Below are positions 31,381-40,614 of a stretch of DNA of 55,262 bases, in pieces. Both the position numbers and the translations under genes were made by a program. The DNA is from an uncultured Turicimonas sp. (GTDB lineage: Bacteria > Pseudomonadota > Gammaproteobacteria > Burkholderiales > Burkholderiaceae_F): assembly GCA_947854175.1 (NCBI GenBank), contig CANTYJ010000094.1:1-55262 (forward strand), written 5' to 3'. The notes under the pieces are model-generated. The model saw only the letters and a program-made list of their open reading frames with translations. It searched no databases and was not told the DNA's origin. How positions within the stretch are numbered: the stretch's first letter is position 1; each line of letters begins with the position of its first letter.

Positions 31381-32553
31381 ATGGGTCATTTTCCCGTCCG
31401 TACAGCATTGGTCGTAGCATTGGGTGTGTCTTTATCCGGATGCTCATATCTCGGTTCTAAGTTTACCGATGAAAAAATCCAATACGAAACTACCAGTACA
31501 AGAGCACCGTTAGAAGTTCCTCCGGATCTTTCCCAGCTTCCGACCGACGACAGATTTGTGGTCCCGGGAAAAACTCAGGTAGTAACGGCTACCCAGATTG
31601 CTGAGGTTGAAGAAGCAAAAAGAGCCAGTAGCGGAGCACAGACAGAAGTCGGAACCGCTCCGGTCCTTCCTTCGACAGTGGTTGCTAAGATCGTAAAAGA
31701 CGGCAACGAACGTTACATTCAGGTCAATATGCCACCGGCTCAGGTATGGACAGCCGTCCTTGACTTTTGGCCTTCTGTCGGTCTTCAGGTTGAAAGAGAA
31801 GATCCCAAAGCCGGTATCATGGAAACTAACTGGGCTGAAAACAAAGCCAATCTTCCTCAGGATATCATCCGTGCAACACTCGGTAAGATTCTTGATAGCG
31901 TTTATTCAACCGGTGAAAGAGACAGATATCGTACCCGCCTTGAAAGAAACATGAATGGTGGTACAGATATCTATGTGACAAACCGCCGCATGATAGAAGT
32001 CTATACCAATGAACGAGACGGACAGACTGCTTGGCAGCCCGGAGAGCCGGACAAAGAACTCGAAGCAGAAATGCTTACCCGCCTTTCTTTAAGACTTGAA
32101 AACGAATTCAATCCGAAACAAAAGACCAGAGAAGAAATCGACACAACAGCCTTGAAACCGGTTGTTCCTGAATACGTTAGCCACGAAGTTAAGGATGCAG
32201 ACGGTAAAACCCAGGCTTTGATTGTTGATGAACCGTTCGATCGTGCATGGCGTCGTGTCGGCGTTGGTCTTGACCGTGTCGGCTTTAACATCGAGGACCG
32301 TGATAGAAGCGCAGGAACATACTTTATCCGTTACCTTGATCCGGATTACGAAGTTAAGAAGCAAAACGATGAAGGTCTCTTTACCCGCTGGTTCGGTAAA
32401 GAAAAAGCCGTTGAAGCTCCTCTCTATAAGATCGTTCTTGAAAACGATGGAGAAGGAAAAACAAAAGTCACGGCTGCTCCTGAAAGCGAGCTGACTGACC
32501 CTCTCAGCACAGCTGCCAGAATCCTGAACTTGTTACAGGAACAGATTCGTTAA
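31381..32553 (+). CDS. bamC: Outer membrane assembly lipoprotein BamC (NlpB)
   Basis: Lipoprotein of the BAM complex, which inserts beta-barrel proteins such as the autotransporter in this window. The 390-residue precursor has a signal peptide with lipobox LSGC and lipidated Cys21, then the extended N-terminal segment characteristic of BamC (ETTSTRAPLEVPPDLSQL) that binds BamD, and two helix-grip domains (about residues 105-235 and 270-390). E. coli BamC is 344 residues. A TGGAG ribosome site precedes ATG 31381. A terminator lies at 32573-32608. Confidence 0.92.
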   Translation: MGHFPVRTALVVALGVSLSGCSYLGSKFTDEKIQYETTSTRAPLEVPPDLSQLPTDDRFVVPGKTQVVTATQIAEVEEAKRASSGAQTEVGTAPVLPSTVVAKIVKDGNERYIQVNMPPAQVWTAVLDFWPSVGLQVEREDPKAGIMETNWAENKANLPQDIIRATLGKILDSVYSTGERDRYRTRLERNMNGGTDIYVTNRRMIEVYTNERDGQTAWQPGEPDKELEAEMLTRLSLRLENEFNPKQKTREEIDTTALKPVVPEYVSHEVKDADGKTQALIVDEPFDRAWRRVGVGLDRVGFNIEDRDRSAGTYFIRYLDPDYEVKKQNDEGLFTRWFGKEKAVEAPLYKIVLENDGEGKTKVTAAPESELTDPLSTAARILNLLQEQIR

Positions 32554-32572
32554 GTTTCTTTTAGGTCATGTG

Positions 32573-32608
32573 AACCTCCCGGTCTCGGCTTTGGGAGGTT
32601 TTCTTTTT
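32573..32608 (+). terminator. Intrinsic terminator of bamC
   Basis: AACCTCCC (32573-32580) pairs with GGGAGGTT (32593-32600) around a 12-nt loop, followed by TTCTTTTT. Confidence 0.8.
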
Positions 32609-32706
32609 ATGAAAGTGTATGCCCGATGAAGGTAAGAACTCAAAAATCTTGCCGTGCCAAGTGAATATCATTAACAGATTAAAAAGAACCGATTAAAGGT
32701 GCAAAA

Positions 32707-33246
32707 GTGGAAGCAGATAAAAAGAAAGTCCCGGTTGTTGAAAAAGATACTGTTGTACGTGTCAATATGAAAGTAACAACCGCCGGTAAAGACTTTGAAG
32801 CAGAGTCAGATGAGGACGGAGAATCTATTTTGATTGGTCATAACGATACCTTACCTGCCATTGAAAAAGCGTTAATGGGACATAGAGTCGGCGATAAAAT
32901 CCATTTGAAGCTTGAACCTGAAGATGCATTTGGAGACTCCGATCCGGACCTGTTGGTTTCGGTACCTTCGAGTTTTTTCGGAGACCATATTGAAGAAGGA
33001 ATGAAAATTGAGGGTAATCCTCAAGATCCGACCGATGACAGAATTTATACCGTCTTAGGGACTAACGGAGTCGGTGATGTCATACTTGACAGTAATCATC
33101 CTCTGGCAGGTGAATCTTTAACGATCGATATCGAAATTCTCGGAATTGAAAAGCCGACAAAAGATGAAATCGAGGAGATGGAAACTCAGGCAAATTCATC
33201 TGATTTATTCGAGATCTCCGAAGTTACGAGAAATCAGATTCACTAA
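32707..33246 (+). CDS. SlyD-like FKBP-type peptidyl-prolyl isomerase
   Basis: A 179-residue FKBP protein with the SlyD-type insert-in-flap domain: FKBP half-motifs DTLPAIEKALMGHRVGDK and LKLEPEDAFGDSDP, an IF-domain chaperone segment (about residues 85-140) and the return strand HPLAGESLTIDIEILGIEKP. The histidine/cysteine-rich nickel-binding tail of E. coli SlyD is absent; the tail is acidic instead, so a nickel-delivery role is unlikely. The start is GTG 32707, preceded by AAAGGT at suitable distance. It stands alone, convergent with mutS. Confidence 0.85.
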   Translation: MEADKKKVPVVEKDTVVRVNMKVTTAGKDFEAESDEDGESILIGHNDTLPAIEKALMGHRVGDKIHLKLEPEDAFGDSDPDLLVSVPSSFFGDHIEEGMKIEGNPQDPTDDRIYTVLGTNGVGDVILDSNHPLAGESLTIDIEILGIEKPTKDEIEEMETQANSSDLFEISEVTRNQIH

Positions 33247-33275
33247 ACTTTAGTTCTGTTAATCACAGGATGAGA

Positions 33276-33295
33276 AGAGGAGCTCACGCTCCTCT
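33276..33295. terminator. Hairpin between convergent slyD-like gene and mutS
   Basis: AGAGGAGC (33276-33283) and GCTCCTCT (33288-33295) form an 8-bp GC-rich stem with a 4-nt loop. No strong T-run follows on either strand, so it is probably a weak bidirectional terminator. Confidence 0.5.
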
Positions 33296-33303
33296 GAAAA
33301 TGG

Positions 33304-35943
33304 TTATTCGCTTTCCTTGGCCTGTTTTTGCAAAGAGCTCAACATTTCCCAGGCCTGACGCGGTGACAACTCGTCCATATCAATTTCCAGCAACGCGTCT
33401 TTGAGTTCGTCTTTTTCTTCCTTTTGAGGTTCGTCTTCCGTTACTGACAATGTGTCACCCAAAGGAGTGTCAAAAAACAAATCCAGTTGAGGTTCGCTGT
33501 TTTTAGCGGCATTTTCTTCGAGCTGACGCTGCAGACGCTGGGCCGATTTGATGACTGATTTTGGAACACCTGCCAGTTTTGCAACCGAGATACCATAACT
33601 TTTGCTGGCCGGCCCTTCCTGGATTTCATGCAGAAAAACCAGTCGGTTGGCTGTTTCAGTCGCGGATACGTGAACATTAAAGACACCCGGAATCCTTTTT
33701 TCCAGTTGCGTCAGCTCAAAATAATGCGTCGCAAAAAGTGTCATGCTCTGACGGTTCAAAGCCAAATCCTCCGCAATTGCACCGGCTAGGGATAACCCGT
33801 CAAAAGTAGAGGTTCCGCGTCCGACTTCATCCATCAGAACAAGGCTCTGCGCGGTCGCTTGCCGTAGAATTGAAGCTGTTTCCGTCATTTCAACCATGAA
33901 AGTTGATAAGCCTTTGGCCAGGTCATCGGATGCTCCGATGCGGGTCAGTATTTTATCGACAGGGCCGAGCACCGCTTCTTCGGCAGGAACGTAGGAACCG
34001 CAGTAGGCTAATAAAGTTATTAATGCGACCGAGCGCATGTAGGTTGATTTTCCGCCCATGTTCGGGCCGGTTATCACCATTAGCTTCCGTTGAGGATTTA
34101 ACAGGCAGTCATTTGGAACATAGTTGTCGATTGATTTTTCAACAACCGGATGACGTCCGCCGGTTATCTGAAGTTCCGGATATTGTGTAAATCTCGGTTT
34201 GACCCAACGGCAAAGATCAGCGTGCAGGGCCAAAGATAACAGGGTATCGAAGATGCTGACTGCTTTTGCCGAAGAAAGAAGATGCTCAGTAAACGGTTTA
34301 ATCTTTTCAACAAGCTCCTGATAAAGATCCTGTTGCAGACTCTTCGATTTCTCATCGGCAATAATATGCTTTTCCTGGTATTGTCTTAATTCCGGGGTGG
34401 TATACCGCTCTGCATTTTTTAATGTTTGGACTTTTAAATAATCTTCCGGTACACGGGTTAGATTTGATTTGGTAATCTCAATGTAATAGCCGACTTTTCC
34501 GTTATATTCAATTCTTAAATTGTTAATTCCGGTTCTTTCTTTTTCCTTTTGTTCATAGGCGAGGATGAATTCTCCGCTGTTATCACGTAAAGCTCTGTAT
34601 TCATCAAGCTCCGCATTGTAGCCTATAGCAATGACATCTCCGTCTCTTAAAAAGGCCGGAGGATTGTTCACAATTGCTGCTGTCAAAAGACGATGGAGTT
34701 CCGGGTCTAAAGGCATCTCAGTGGAAAGTTCCCGGGACAATTCTGTATCCAGGGATTCAAAATGATCGGATAAAAGCTTTAAAGAGGGCAGCGCGTCTCG
34801 TAACGAAGCTAAATCTTTAGGACGGACTCTATCAAGAGCAATCCTTGTTGCGATTCTTTCAAAGTCGGGAACGCCTTTGAGAATGTTCTGTAATTCCTCA
34901 AACTGGTAAGTTTTTTCCAGAAGAGTTTCGATTGTATCCGCTCTTTTGATAGCTTCGGTACTATTTCTCAAAGGAGAGTTGAGCCAGGAAGAAAGTCTTC
35001 GGCTTCCCATGGCCGTTCTGCAATGATCCAAAACACCGACAAGCGTGTTTCTCTGATCGCCTCTTAATGACTGAGTAATTTCAAGATTCTTTCTCGTAGC
35101 AGCATCTAATCCAAGGGTCTCCTCATTTTTTTCGATAATAATATGGTTGATGTGAGAGAGCTCAGTCCCCTGAGTTTGGAGAGCATATTCGATGATGGTT
35201 CCCGCCGCGGTAATCATTAAATCCTGACCTTCAAGACCAAATGCTTCCAAAGTTCCTGTTTTAAATTGCTCAAGGAGAGTTTTTTCTGACCGGATACGGT
35301 CAAAATGCCAGTCCGGCAGAACATTGACACTGCCGGAAGCAATGATTCGGTTTGCCTCATCCCGGAAGCGTTCGGGAACCAGAAGTTCGGACGGTGAAAT
35401 TCTGGCAATTTCATTGATGAGGTCAGCACCGGAGACTTCCATCACCTTAAATAATCCGGACGATAAAATGAGCCATGAAAGCGCGACTTTTTCTCCTTTC
35501 TTTGATGGATTAATGGCCATCAGGATACTTTCGCTTCTTTCTCCCAATAGATTCTCGTCAGTTAGCGTACCGGGCGTGATGATACGGGTTAGTCTCCTTT
35601 CCATCGGGCCTTTGCCGGGGACGCCGATTTGTTCACAAATGCCGACGCTTACACCTTGGTTGACCAAACGGACAAGGTACTGATCTAAAGTCATGAAAGG
35701 AACACCTGCCATAGGAATCCTGTCCCCGTCACCATTGGCTGAACGGGAGGTCAACGTGAGACCTAGCAAGCGGTGGATTCTTTCTGCATCATCGTAGAAT
35801 GTTTCGTAGAAATCACCGATTCTATATAGAAGCAATAGATGAGGGTGCTTTTTTTTGATAATCAGAAATTGACGCATGGTTGGCGTATTCTTTGCCAGGA
35901 AAACAGGATCGTTTTCGTCAAAGTCCAGATAATTGTTGGCCAT
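33304..35943 (-). CDS. mutS: DNA mismatch repair protein MutS
   Basis: Mismatch-recognition ATPase, 879 residues (E. coli 853). The mismatch-reading Phe-X-Glu motif lies in RIGDFYETFYDDA near the N-terminus. The clamp and lever domains follow, then the ABC-type ATPase with Walker A TGPNMGGKS, signature and Walker B DEVGRGTSTFDGLS, and His-loop FATHYFEL. The C-terminus is acidic and ends with a tetramerisation-type tail (SPRQAWEMLSSLQ). It is transcribed alone, 148 bases after the suhB stop on the same strand but separated from it by a strong terminator. Confidence 0.97.
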   Translation of the reverse strand: MANNYLDFDENDPVFLAKNTPTMRQFLIIKKKHPHLLLLYRIGDFYETFYDDAERIHRLLGLTLTSRSANGDGDRIPMAGVPFMTLDQYLVRLVNQGVSVGICEQIGVPGKGPMERRLTRIITPGTLTDENLLGERSESILMAINPSKKGEKVALSWLILSSGLFKVMEVSGADLINEIARISPSELLVPERFRDEANRIIASGSVNVLPDWHFDRIRSEKTLLEQFKTGTLEAFGLEGQDLMITAAGTIIEYALQTQGTELSHINHIIIEKNEETLGLDAATRKNLEITQSLRGDQRNTLVGVLDHCRTAMGSRRLSSWLNSPLRNSTEAIKRADTIETLLEKTYQFEELQNILKGVPDFERIATRIALDRVRPKDLASLRDALPSLKLLSDHFESLDTELSRELSTEMPLDPELHRLLTAAIVNNPPAFLRDGDVIAIGYNAELDEYRALRDNSGEFILAYEQKEKERTGINNLRIEYNGKVGYYIEITKSNLTRVPEDYLKVQTLKNAERYTTPELRQYQEKHIIADEKSKSLQQDLYQELVEKIKPFTEHLLSSAKAVSIFDTLLSLALHADLCRWVKPRFTQYPELQITGGRHPVVEKSIDNYVPNDCLLNPQRKLMVITGPNMGGKSTYMRSVALITLLAYCGSYVPAEEAVLGPVDKILTRIGASDDLAKGLSTFMVEMTETASILRQATAQSLVLMDEVGRGTSTFDGLSLAGAIAEDLALNRQSMTLFATHYFELTQLEKRIPGVFNVHVSATETANRLVFLHEIQEGPASKSYGISVAKLAGVPKSVIKSAQRLQRQLEENAAKNSEPQLDLFFDTPLGDTLSVTEDEPQKEEKDELKDALLEIDMDELSPRQAWEMLSSLQKQAKESE

Positions 35944-36019
35944 GCGTCTACCTTTCAGTTATATCTTCTTGTTTTATCAGAATGCGATTATTTTAGCGGA
36001 TCAGTGTTTAACTCAGACC

Positions 36020-36051
36020 AAAAAAACGACGGACGATAGAGTGTCGTCCGT
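36020..36051 (-). terminator. Intrinsic terminator of suhB
   Basis: ACGGACGA (36029-36036) and TCGTCCGT (36044-36051) form an 8-bp stem with a 7-nt loop. On the minus strand it is followed by CG and seven T. Confidence 0.85.
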
Positions 36052-36091
36052 GTTCCAGGTATTCAGTTAGGATTGAAAAAATTTTTAAAAA

Positions 36092-37027
36092 TTAGTCTTT
36101 TTTCAAATTTTTCTGAATATTGTTAATTAGAGCCGGGAAGATTCCCGGAGTCGCAGCAACGATTTCGTTTCTACTTAAGAAAGCGCTGTTACCCTCAAAG
36201 TCTGTGACCAGAGCGCCGGCTTCTTGTGCAATCAGGCTACCGGCGGCAATATCCCATGGCTTGATGCCTTTTTCAAAGAAGCCGTCGTAGCGTCCGCAGG
36301 CCAGCCAGCAAAGATCCAACGCAGCTGATCCCGGCCTTCTCAAACCACAGGTTGATTCCATCATGGTCTTAAGAATATTCATGTATGAACCGTAGTCATC
36401 GTCAGAACGGAAGGGGAATCCGGTACCAATTAAGGAGTTTCTGAGAATTGTGGCTTTAGAAACACGGATTCTTGCACCGTCCAGAAATGCACCTTTGCCT
36501 CTGAAAGCTGTAAAGAGCTGGTTACGGCATGGGTCATAAACAACACCGAGAATGATATTTTTTCCTTTTCGGCAGGCAATTGACACGGCAAACTGATCAA
36601 TCCCGTGAATAAAATTGGTGGTTCCGTCCAGAGGATCGATAATCCATTCATATTCACTGTCGTTGGCGCCCGAATTTCCGGATTCTTCTCCGAGGAATTT
36701 GTGATCAGGAAAGGCTTTCTTCAAAATATCCAGAATAACAGTTTCGCACTCTTTGTCGACTTGGGTTACAAAATCACCGGCAGCTTTGGAAGAAATACTT
36801 AATTCTTCTTTCCGGAAATTGCGGTTTTGGATGCGGCCTGCTTCTATCGCGGCTCTAACTGCCATGTTAAGCATTCCGTCATTGATAGAGTCGCGGACGG
36901 TAGATTGGCGTGGAGCACGTTTGTTAGTATCTTTGGACGCTGTATCTGCCTTTTTTGCTCCACGGGGTGCTCTTTTTTTGGTTTCTTTTGGTTCCTGTTC
37001 AGTTTTTTCGGGCTTGTCTATTGCCAT
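36092..37027 (-). CDS. suhB: Inositol monophosphatase family protein SuhB, with basic N-terminal tail
   Basis: Mg-dependent phosphatase fold; in E. coli SuhB also joins the rRNA antitermination complex. Of the 311 residues, about 53-311 form the enzyme (E. coli SuhB 267), with metal motifs FLGEESG, WIIDPLDGTTNFIHG and WDIAAGSLIAQEAGA. Residues 1-50 are an added disordered tail rich in Lys, Glu, Pro and Ala with two KRAPR repeats. Such a tail resembles nucleic-acid-binding extensions and would suit an rRNA antitermination role, but this is inference. An internal start at the MLNMAVRAAIEAG block would give the ordinary length. It is divergent from trmJ. Confidence 0.92.
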   Translation of the reverse strand: MAIDKPEKTEQEPKETKKRAPRGAKKADTASKDTNKRAPRQSTVRDSINDGMLNMAVRAAIEAGRIQNRNFRKEELSISSKAAGDFVTQVDKECETVILDILKKAFPDHKFLGEESGNSGANDSEYEWIIDPLDGTTNFIHGIDQFAVSIACRKGKNIILGVVYDPCRNQLFTAFRGKGAFLDGARIRVSKATILRNSLIGTGFPFRSDDDYGSYMNILKTMMESTCGLRRPGSAALDLCWLACGRYDGFFEKGIKPWDIAAGSLIAQEAGALVTDFEGNSAFLSRNEIVAATPGIFPALINNIQKNLKKD

Positions 37028-37122
37028 TTTCTTTTCAACCTTCTGAATATTTGAATAAAGCTTTCTATTTAAAGCTATAAATAAATTAATATTGTCGGAT
37101 TCTAAACTATCGGAGGAGCCAT

Positions 37123-37917
37123 ATGGCTTTTGTTCCCCAAGGTGAACGTGTCAGATTTGTTCTGGTTGAACCAAGCCACGCCGGCAATATCGGTGCAAGT
37201 GCCCGTGCTATTAATACAATGGGCTTTTCCCGTTTATACGTCGTCAATCCCAGAGATAAATCTTATAAAGAGGATCCCGATGCTATTGCTTTATGCACCC
37301 GTTCGGTTGACATTCTTAACACCTCTGTGATGGTACCTACTCTTGAGGAGGCTTTAAAAGGGGTAAGGATCGCTTACGCGTTATCAGGTTATGACAGAGA
37401 GTATGGTCCGCCGATGATGAATTTGACCTCTTCCTGTGAAGAAGTCAAAGAACTGCTGAACAAAGATGATTCAAGCGAAGTCGCTTTTGTTTTTGGTACG
37501 GAAAGAAGCGGTCTGACCAATAAGCAGATTTGCCTTTGCCAGAGATGTGTGGGCATTCCGGCCAATCCCGCGTGTGATTCTTTGAACTTGGCTCAGGCAG
37601 TCCAGGTCACAGCTTATCAGGCCCAAATGACAATTCGTGGAACTTCGTTAAGTAATGAAAGCCATCGTTTTAAAGAGGAACTGCCGGCTCCGGCTTTAGC
37701 CGTTGATAAATTGCTCGAACATCTAAAACAGGCTCTGGTCTCATGCGGCGCTTTAGATGAAGTAAAACCAAAATATATGATGGAAAGGTTCAGGAAACTT
37801 TTTCTCAGAGCAGTTCTCAGTCAATCAGAAGTCGATATGCTCAGAGGAATCTGTGCTGCAGTGATTTGCTCAAAAGAAGAGCGGAAAGGTTCTAAAAAAG
37901 CTTCAAAAGAAATCTAA
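37123..37917 (+). CDS. trmJ: tRNA (cytidine/uridine-2'-O-)-methyltransferase TrmJ
   Basis: SPOUT-class methyltransferase that 2'-O-methylates nucleotide 32 in the anticodon loop of several tRNAs. The 264 residues (E. coli 246) show the opening [18 protein letters not shown], the knot motifs [11 protein letters not shown] and [18 protein letters not shown], and a C-terminal alpha-helical tail. GGAGG is well placed before ATG 37123. It is divergent from suhB and 28 bases ahead of cysE, matching the suhB-trmJ association in E. coli. Confidence 0.94.
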   Translation: MAFVPQGERVRFVLVEPSHAGNIGASARAINTMGFSRLYVVNPRDKSYKEDPDAIALCTRSVDILNTSVMVPTLEEALKGVRIAYALSGYDREYGPPMMNLTSSCEEVKELLNKDDSSEVAFVFGTERSGLTNKQICLCQRCVGIPANPACDSLNLAQAVQVTAYQAQMTIRGTSLSNESHRFKEELPAPALAVDKLLEHLKQALVSCGALDEVKPKYMMERFRKLFLRAVLSQSEVDMLRGICAAVICSKEERKGSKKASKEI

Positions 37918-37945
37918 AATCAAGAAGAGTTTTAAAGGAATATCC

Positions 37946-38653
37946 ATGTTAGCGAGCATAAAAGAAGATATCAACAGTATTTATGAAAGAGACCCGGCAG
38001 CACGTTCCCGTTGGGAGGTCCTTCTATGTTATTCGGGGTTGCATGCGGTCATAATTCATCGCTTGGCAAATAAACTCTGGCATGCGGACTGGAAGGTAAG
38101 CGCCAGATGGCTCTCCCAGTTGGGCCGTTTCCTGACCGGCATCGAAATACACCCGGCCGCAAAAATTGGTAAAAGAGTTCTAATCGATCACGGTATGGGC
38201 GTTGTTATCGGTGAGACGGCTGAAGTTGGTGATGACTGCACCATCTATCACGGCGTAACCTTAGGCGGAACTTCCTTGGCTGAAGGAACCAAACGGCATC
38301 CGACCATCGGCCGCAATTGCATTATCGGGGCAGGAGCTAAAGTTCTCGGAGCCTTTACAGTCGGTGATAACTGCCGTATCGGAAGTAATGCTGTCGTAAT
38401 TAAGCCCTTGCCGCCGGACTCCACCGCAGTCGGTAATCCGGCCCGTATCGTTAAGAAAAAAGAAGAGAAAGTTGAAGAGGCTAAGAAAGAAGAGCAGGCT
38501 ATCCGTGATCCTAAAAAGCATGTAAAACTGGCGGCCTACGGTATCGTTGCAAATGAAGAAGACCCTTATGCAGAAAAACTCCGGCAGATGGAACAAAAGA
38601 TCGAGCAACAAAATCAAAAAATCGAAGAATTGCTCAGGAATCAGAAACAATAG
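37946..38653 (+). CDS. cysE: Serine O-acetyltransferase
   Basis: Makes O-acetylserine, precursor of cysteine. The 235-residue protein has an N-terminal helical region and a left-handed beta-helix of hexapeptide repeats with the active-site histidine segment [18 protein letters not shown] and YHGVTLGG, ending with the usual [10 protein letters not shown] highly charged tail (about residues 172-235) ends in a Gln/Glu-rich coiled coil. The terminal isoleucine by which E. coli CysE docks in the CysK active site is absent; this protein ends in Gln. It is probably co-transcribed with trmJ. Confidence 0.93.
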   Translation: MLASIKEDINSIYERDPAARSRWEVLLCYSGLHAVIIHRLANKLWHADWKVSARWLSQLGRFLTGIEIHPAAKIGKRVLIDHGMGVVIGETAEVGDDCTIYHGVTLGGTSLAEGTKRHPTIGRNCIIGAGAKVLGAFTVGDNCRIGSNAVVIKPLPPDSTAVGNPARIVKKKEEKVEEAKKEEQAIRDPKKHVKLAAYGIVANEEDPYAEKLRQMEQKIEQQNQKIEELLRNQKQ

Positions 38654-38670
38654 AACATCGAATTAAATGA

Positions 38671-38697
38671 AGAAGCTCCGAAAATTTCGGAGCTTCT
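38671..38697. terminator. Bidirectional terminator between cysE and acyl-CoA synthetase
   Basis: AGAAGCTCCGAAA (38671-38683) is complementary to TTTCGGAGCTTCT (38685-38697), giving an 11-13 bp stem with a tight A/T loop between convergent genes. A short T-rich stretch follows on the plus strand. Confidence 0.65.
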
Positions 38698-38702
38698 TTA
38701 CA

Positions 38703-40538
38703 TTAGACCTTGTTCTGCGGTGTCGTATAAAGTTCTTCGACTTCGTTTTTGTACTTCTCTAGAATTTTCTTTCGTCTTAGCTTCATGGTAACGGTTAAAA
38801 GTCCATTATCAACCGTCCAGTGCTCGCGTAGCAGGGTAACGTTCCTTGGAACCCCGTACTGTGGAAAACTTGAAGCAGATTTTTTAATTCTTCGGATAGC
38901 AGCAAGTCTGACATCCCTTCGTTGTAATGATTCGGGATTATTGGGATCTACGTTCATAGACTTAGCAAATCTTTCCCATTCCGCATCATTGACTACGGCT
39001 AAGGCCGTAATAAAGGGTTTGCCTTCCCCGATACATAAAACCTGTTCAAAAAGAGGATCAGCTTGTATTGCCAATTCCAAATCGGTCGGAGGGATTTTCT
39101 CACCGGTGGAGGTGACGATGATTTCTTTGATACGGCCGTTGATACGGATTCTTCCTTGCTCTGAAATATCAGCCTGATCTCCTGTCTTAAGCCAGCCGTC
39201 TTCTGTAAAAGATTCTTTGGTCGCTTCCGGCAGTTTCCAATAACCCTTCATCACCGAAGGAGCTTTAATTTGAAGTTCGCCGTCGTCGCCGATTCTCACC
39301 CGGACATTGCTAAGAGGATTACCGACAGTAAGTGGATTATTGTTGCCTTTTTTCCCAACACAGATAACCGGAGAGGTCTCAGTCAACCCATACCCCTGTC
39401 TTAAAGGAAAGCCTAACCCGCAGTAAAACCTTCCGAGAGCGTTGTTTAGAGCTGCTCCGCCGGCAATCGCCAGTTTAACCCGGCCACCGAAGGCGGCTTT
39501 TAAAGGTTCTGCAAAGTTCTTTTGCAGAATCGGCCATAAAAGATTGTCCATCCAACTGACGGATGAAGAAGGGACCGCTAAATTGTTTTCACGACAGAAT
39601 TTTCTCCATCCCACATCGATAGCGTGTTCGGCAAAAGCTTTCGTGAAATTACCTTTCGACTGTATCTTGTTCTTGATTTTGTTATGGAACTGCTCATAGA
39701 CGCGCGGAACAGAGATGAAGATCGTCGGACGTACTTGCTGTAAGTCTTCAGCTAGTTTTAGCACACCTCTGGAAAATGTTACTTTTGCTCCCTTGTACAA
39801 GCCAAGATAGTATGTAACGGTACGTTCAAACGTGTGGGAAAAAGGCAGGAAAGATAAATAAATATCTTCACTTTCTACCGGTATAGAGTCTGAAGAGCCA
39901 AGAACATTGGAAACAATGTTCTTATGGGTAAGCATGACGCCTTTTGGATTGCCGGTGGTACCGGATGTATAAACGATCGCCGCTAAATCTTCTTCATCTA
40001 TCCTGACATCTCGTACTGTCTCGTTTTTTCCTTTTTCAAGCCAGTCTTTTAAAGTGGAAACAGGAACCGGGGAGTTTTCGGTATTTTCGAGATTGTCTTC
40101 ACTAAAAACGATAACCTCCTTAAGATGAGGAAAGTCTTTGCAGACACTGACTATTGCATTCCAGCGTAAAGCTTTCGGGACAATCAGAAGACCGGCTTCG
40201 GAGTTATTGATGATGTATGAGCTCGAAGATGGCGTATCCACAGCGTGCAAAGGAACAGGAATCAAACCGTTAGCAAGAATAGCCTGGTCAGCAGCTGCCG
40301 CATTAATAGAATTTGGAAGAAGAACGGCAACCCTGTCTCCCTTTGTTAATCCGGATTTCTGCAAGGCTGCCCGGATGTGATTTACCTTATCAGTAAATTG
40401 TTTCCAGGACACAGATATCCATTGACCGGAAATCGGATCCCATTCTCCGTACGCATCTTTGTCAGGATAATTTTTGAGAGTATTTCTTAAAAAATCAGGA
40501 ATAATATTTGGTGTGTTATCTGGGATAGAGGTGGTCAT
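38703..40538 (-). CDS. Long-chain acyl-CoA synthetase (AMP-forming), copy 1
   Basis: Adenylate-forming enzyme activating fatty acids to acyl-CoA. The 611 residues show the AMP-binding P-loop IVYTSGTTGNPKGVMLTH, the linker motif GYGLTETSP, the hinge region WLKTGDQADISEQGRIRI and the C-terminal lysine segment GRIKEIIVTSTGEKIPP. It belongs to the FadD15/FAA1-like long form. It follows a paralogue of equal length (40615-42450) on the same strand after a 76-base gap. Substrate preference cannot be deduced. Both genes could support lipid recycling or uptake of exogenous fatty acids. Confidence 0.9.
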   Translation of the reverse strand: MTTSIPDNTPNIIPDFLRNTLKNYPDKDAYGEWDPISGQWISVSWKQFTDKVNHIRAALQKSGLTKGDRVAVLLPNSINAAAADQAILANGLIPVPLHAVDTPSSSSYIINNSEAGLLIVPKALRWNAIVSVCKDFPHLKEVIVFSEDNLENTENSPVPVSTLKDWLEKGKNETVRDVRIDEEDLAAIVYTSGTTGNPKGVMLTHKNIVSNVLGSSDSIPVESEDIYLSFLPFSHTFERTVTYYLGLYKGAKVTFSRGVLKLAEDLQQVRPTIFISVPRVYEQFHNKIKNKIQSKGNFTKAFAEHAIDVGWRKFCRENNLAVPSSSVSWMDNLLWPILQKNFAEPLKAAFGGRVKLAIAGGAALNNALGRFYCGLGFPLRQGYGLTETSPVICVGKKGNNNPLTVGNPLSNVRVRIGDDGELQIKAPSVMKGYWKLPEATKESFTEDGWLKTGDQADISEQGRIRINGRIKEIIVTSTGEKIPPTDLELAIQADPLFEQVLCIGEGKPFITALAVVNDAEWERFAKSMNVDPNNPESLQRRDVRLAAIRRIKKSASSFPQYGVPRNVTLLREHWTVDNGLLTVTMKLRRKKILEKYKNEVEELYTTPQNKV

Positions 40539-40614
40539 CTCAATTGTCCTTCAATCCTGCTGTTTATTTAAAAGTCCTTCATTTGCTATAACTGCACGTA
40601 TGAAAGAAATTGGT

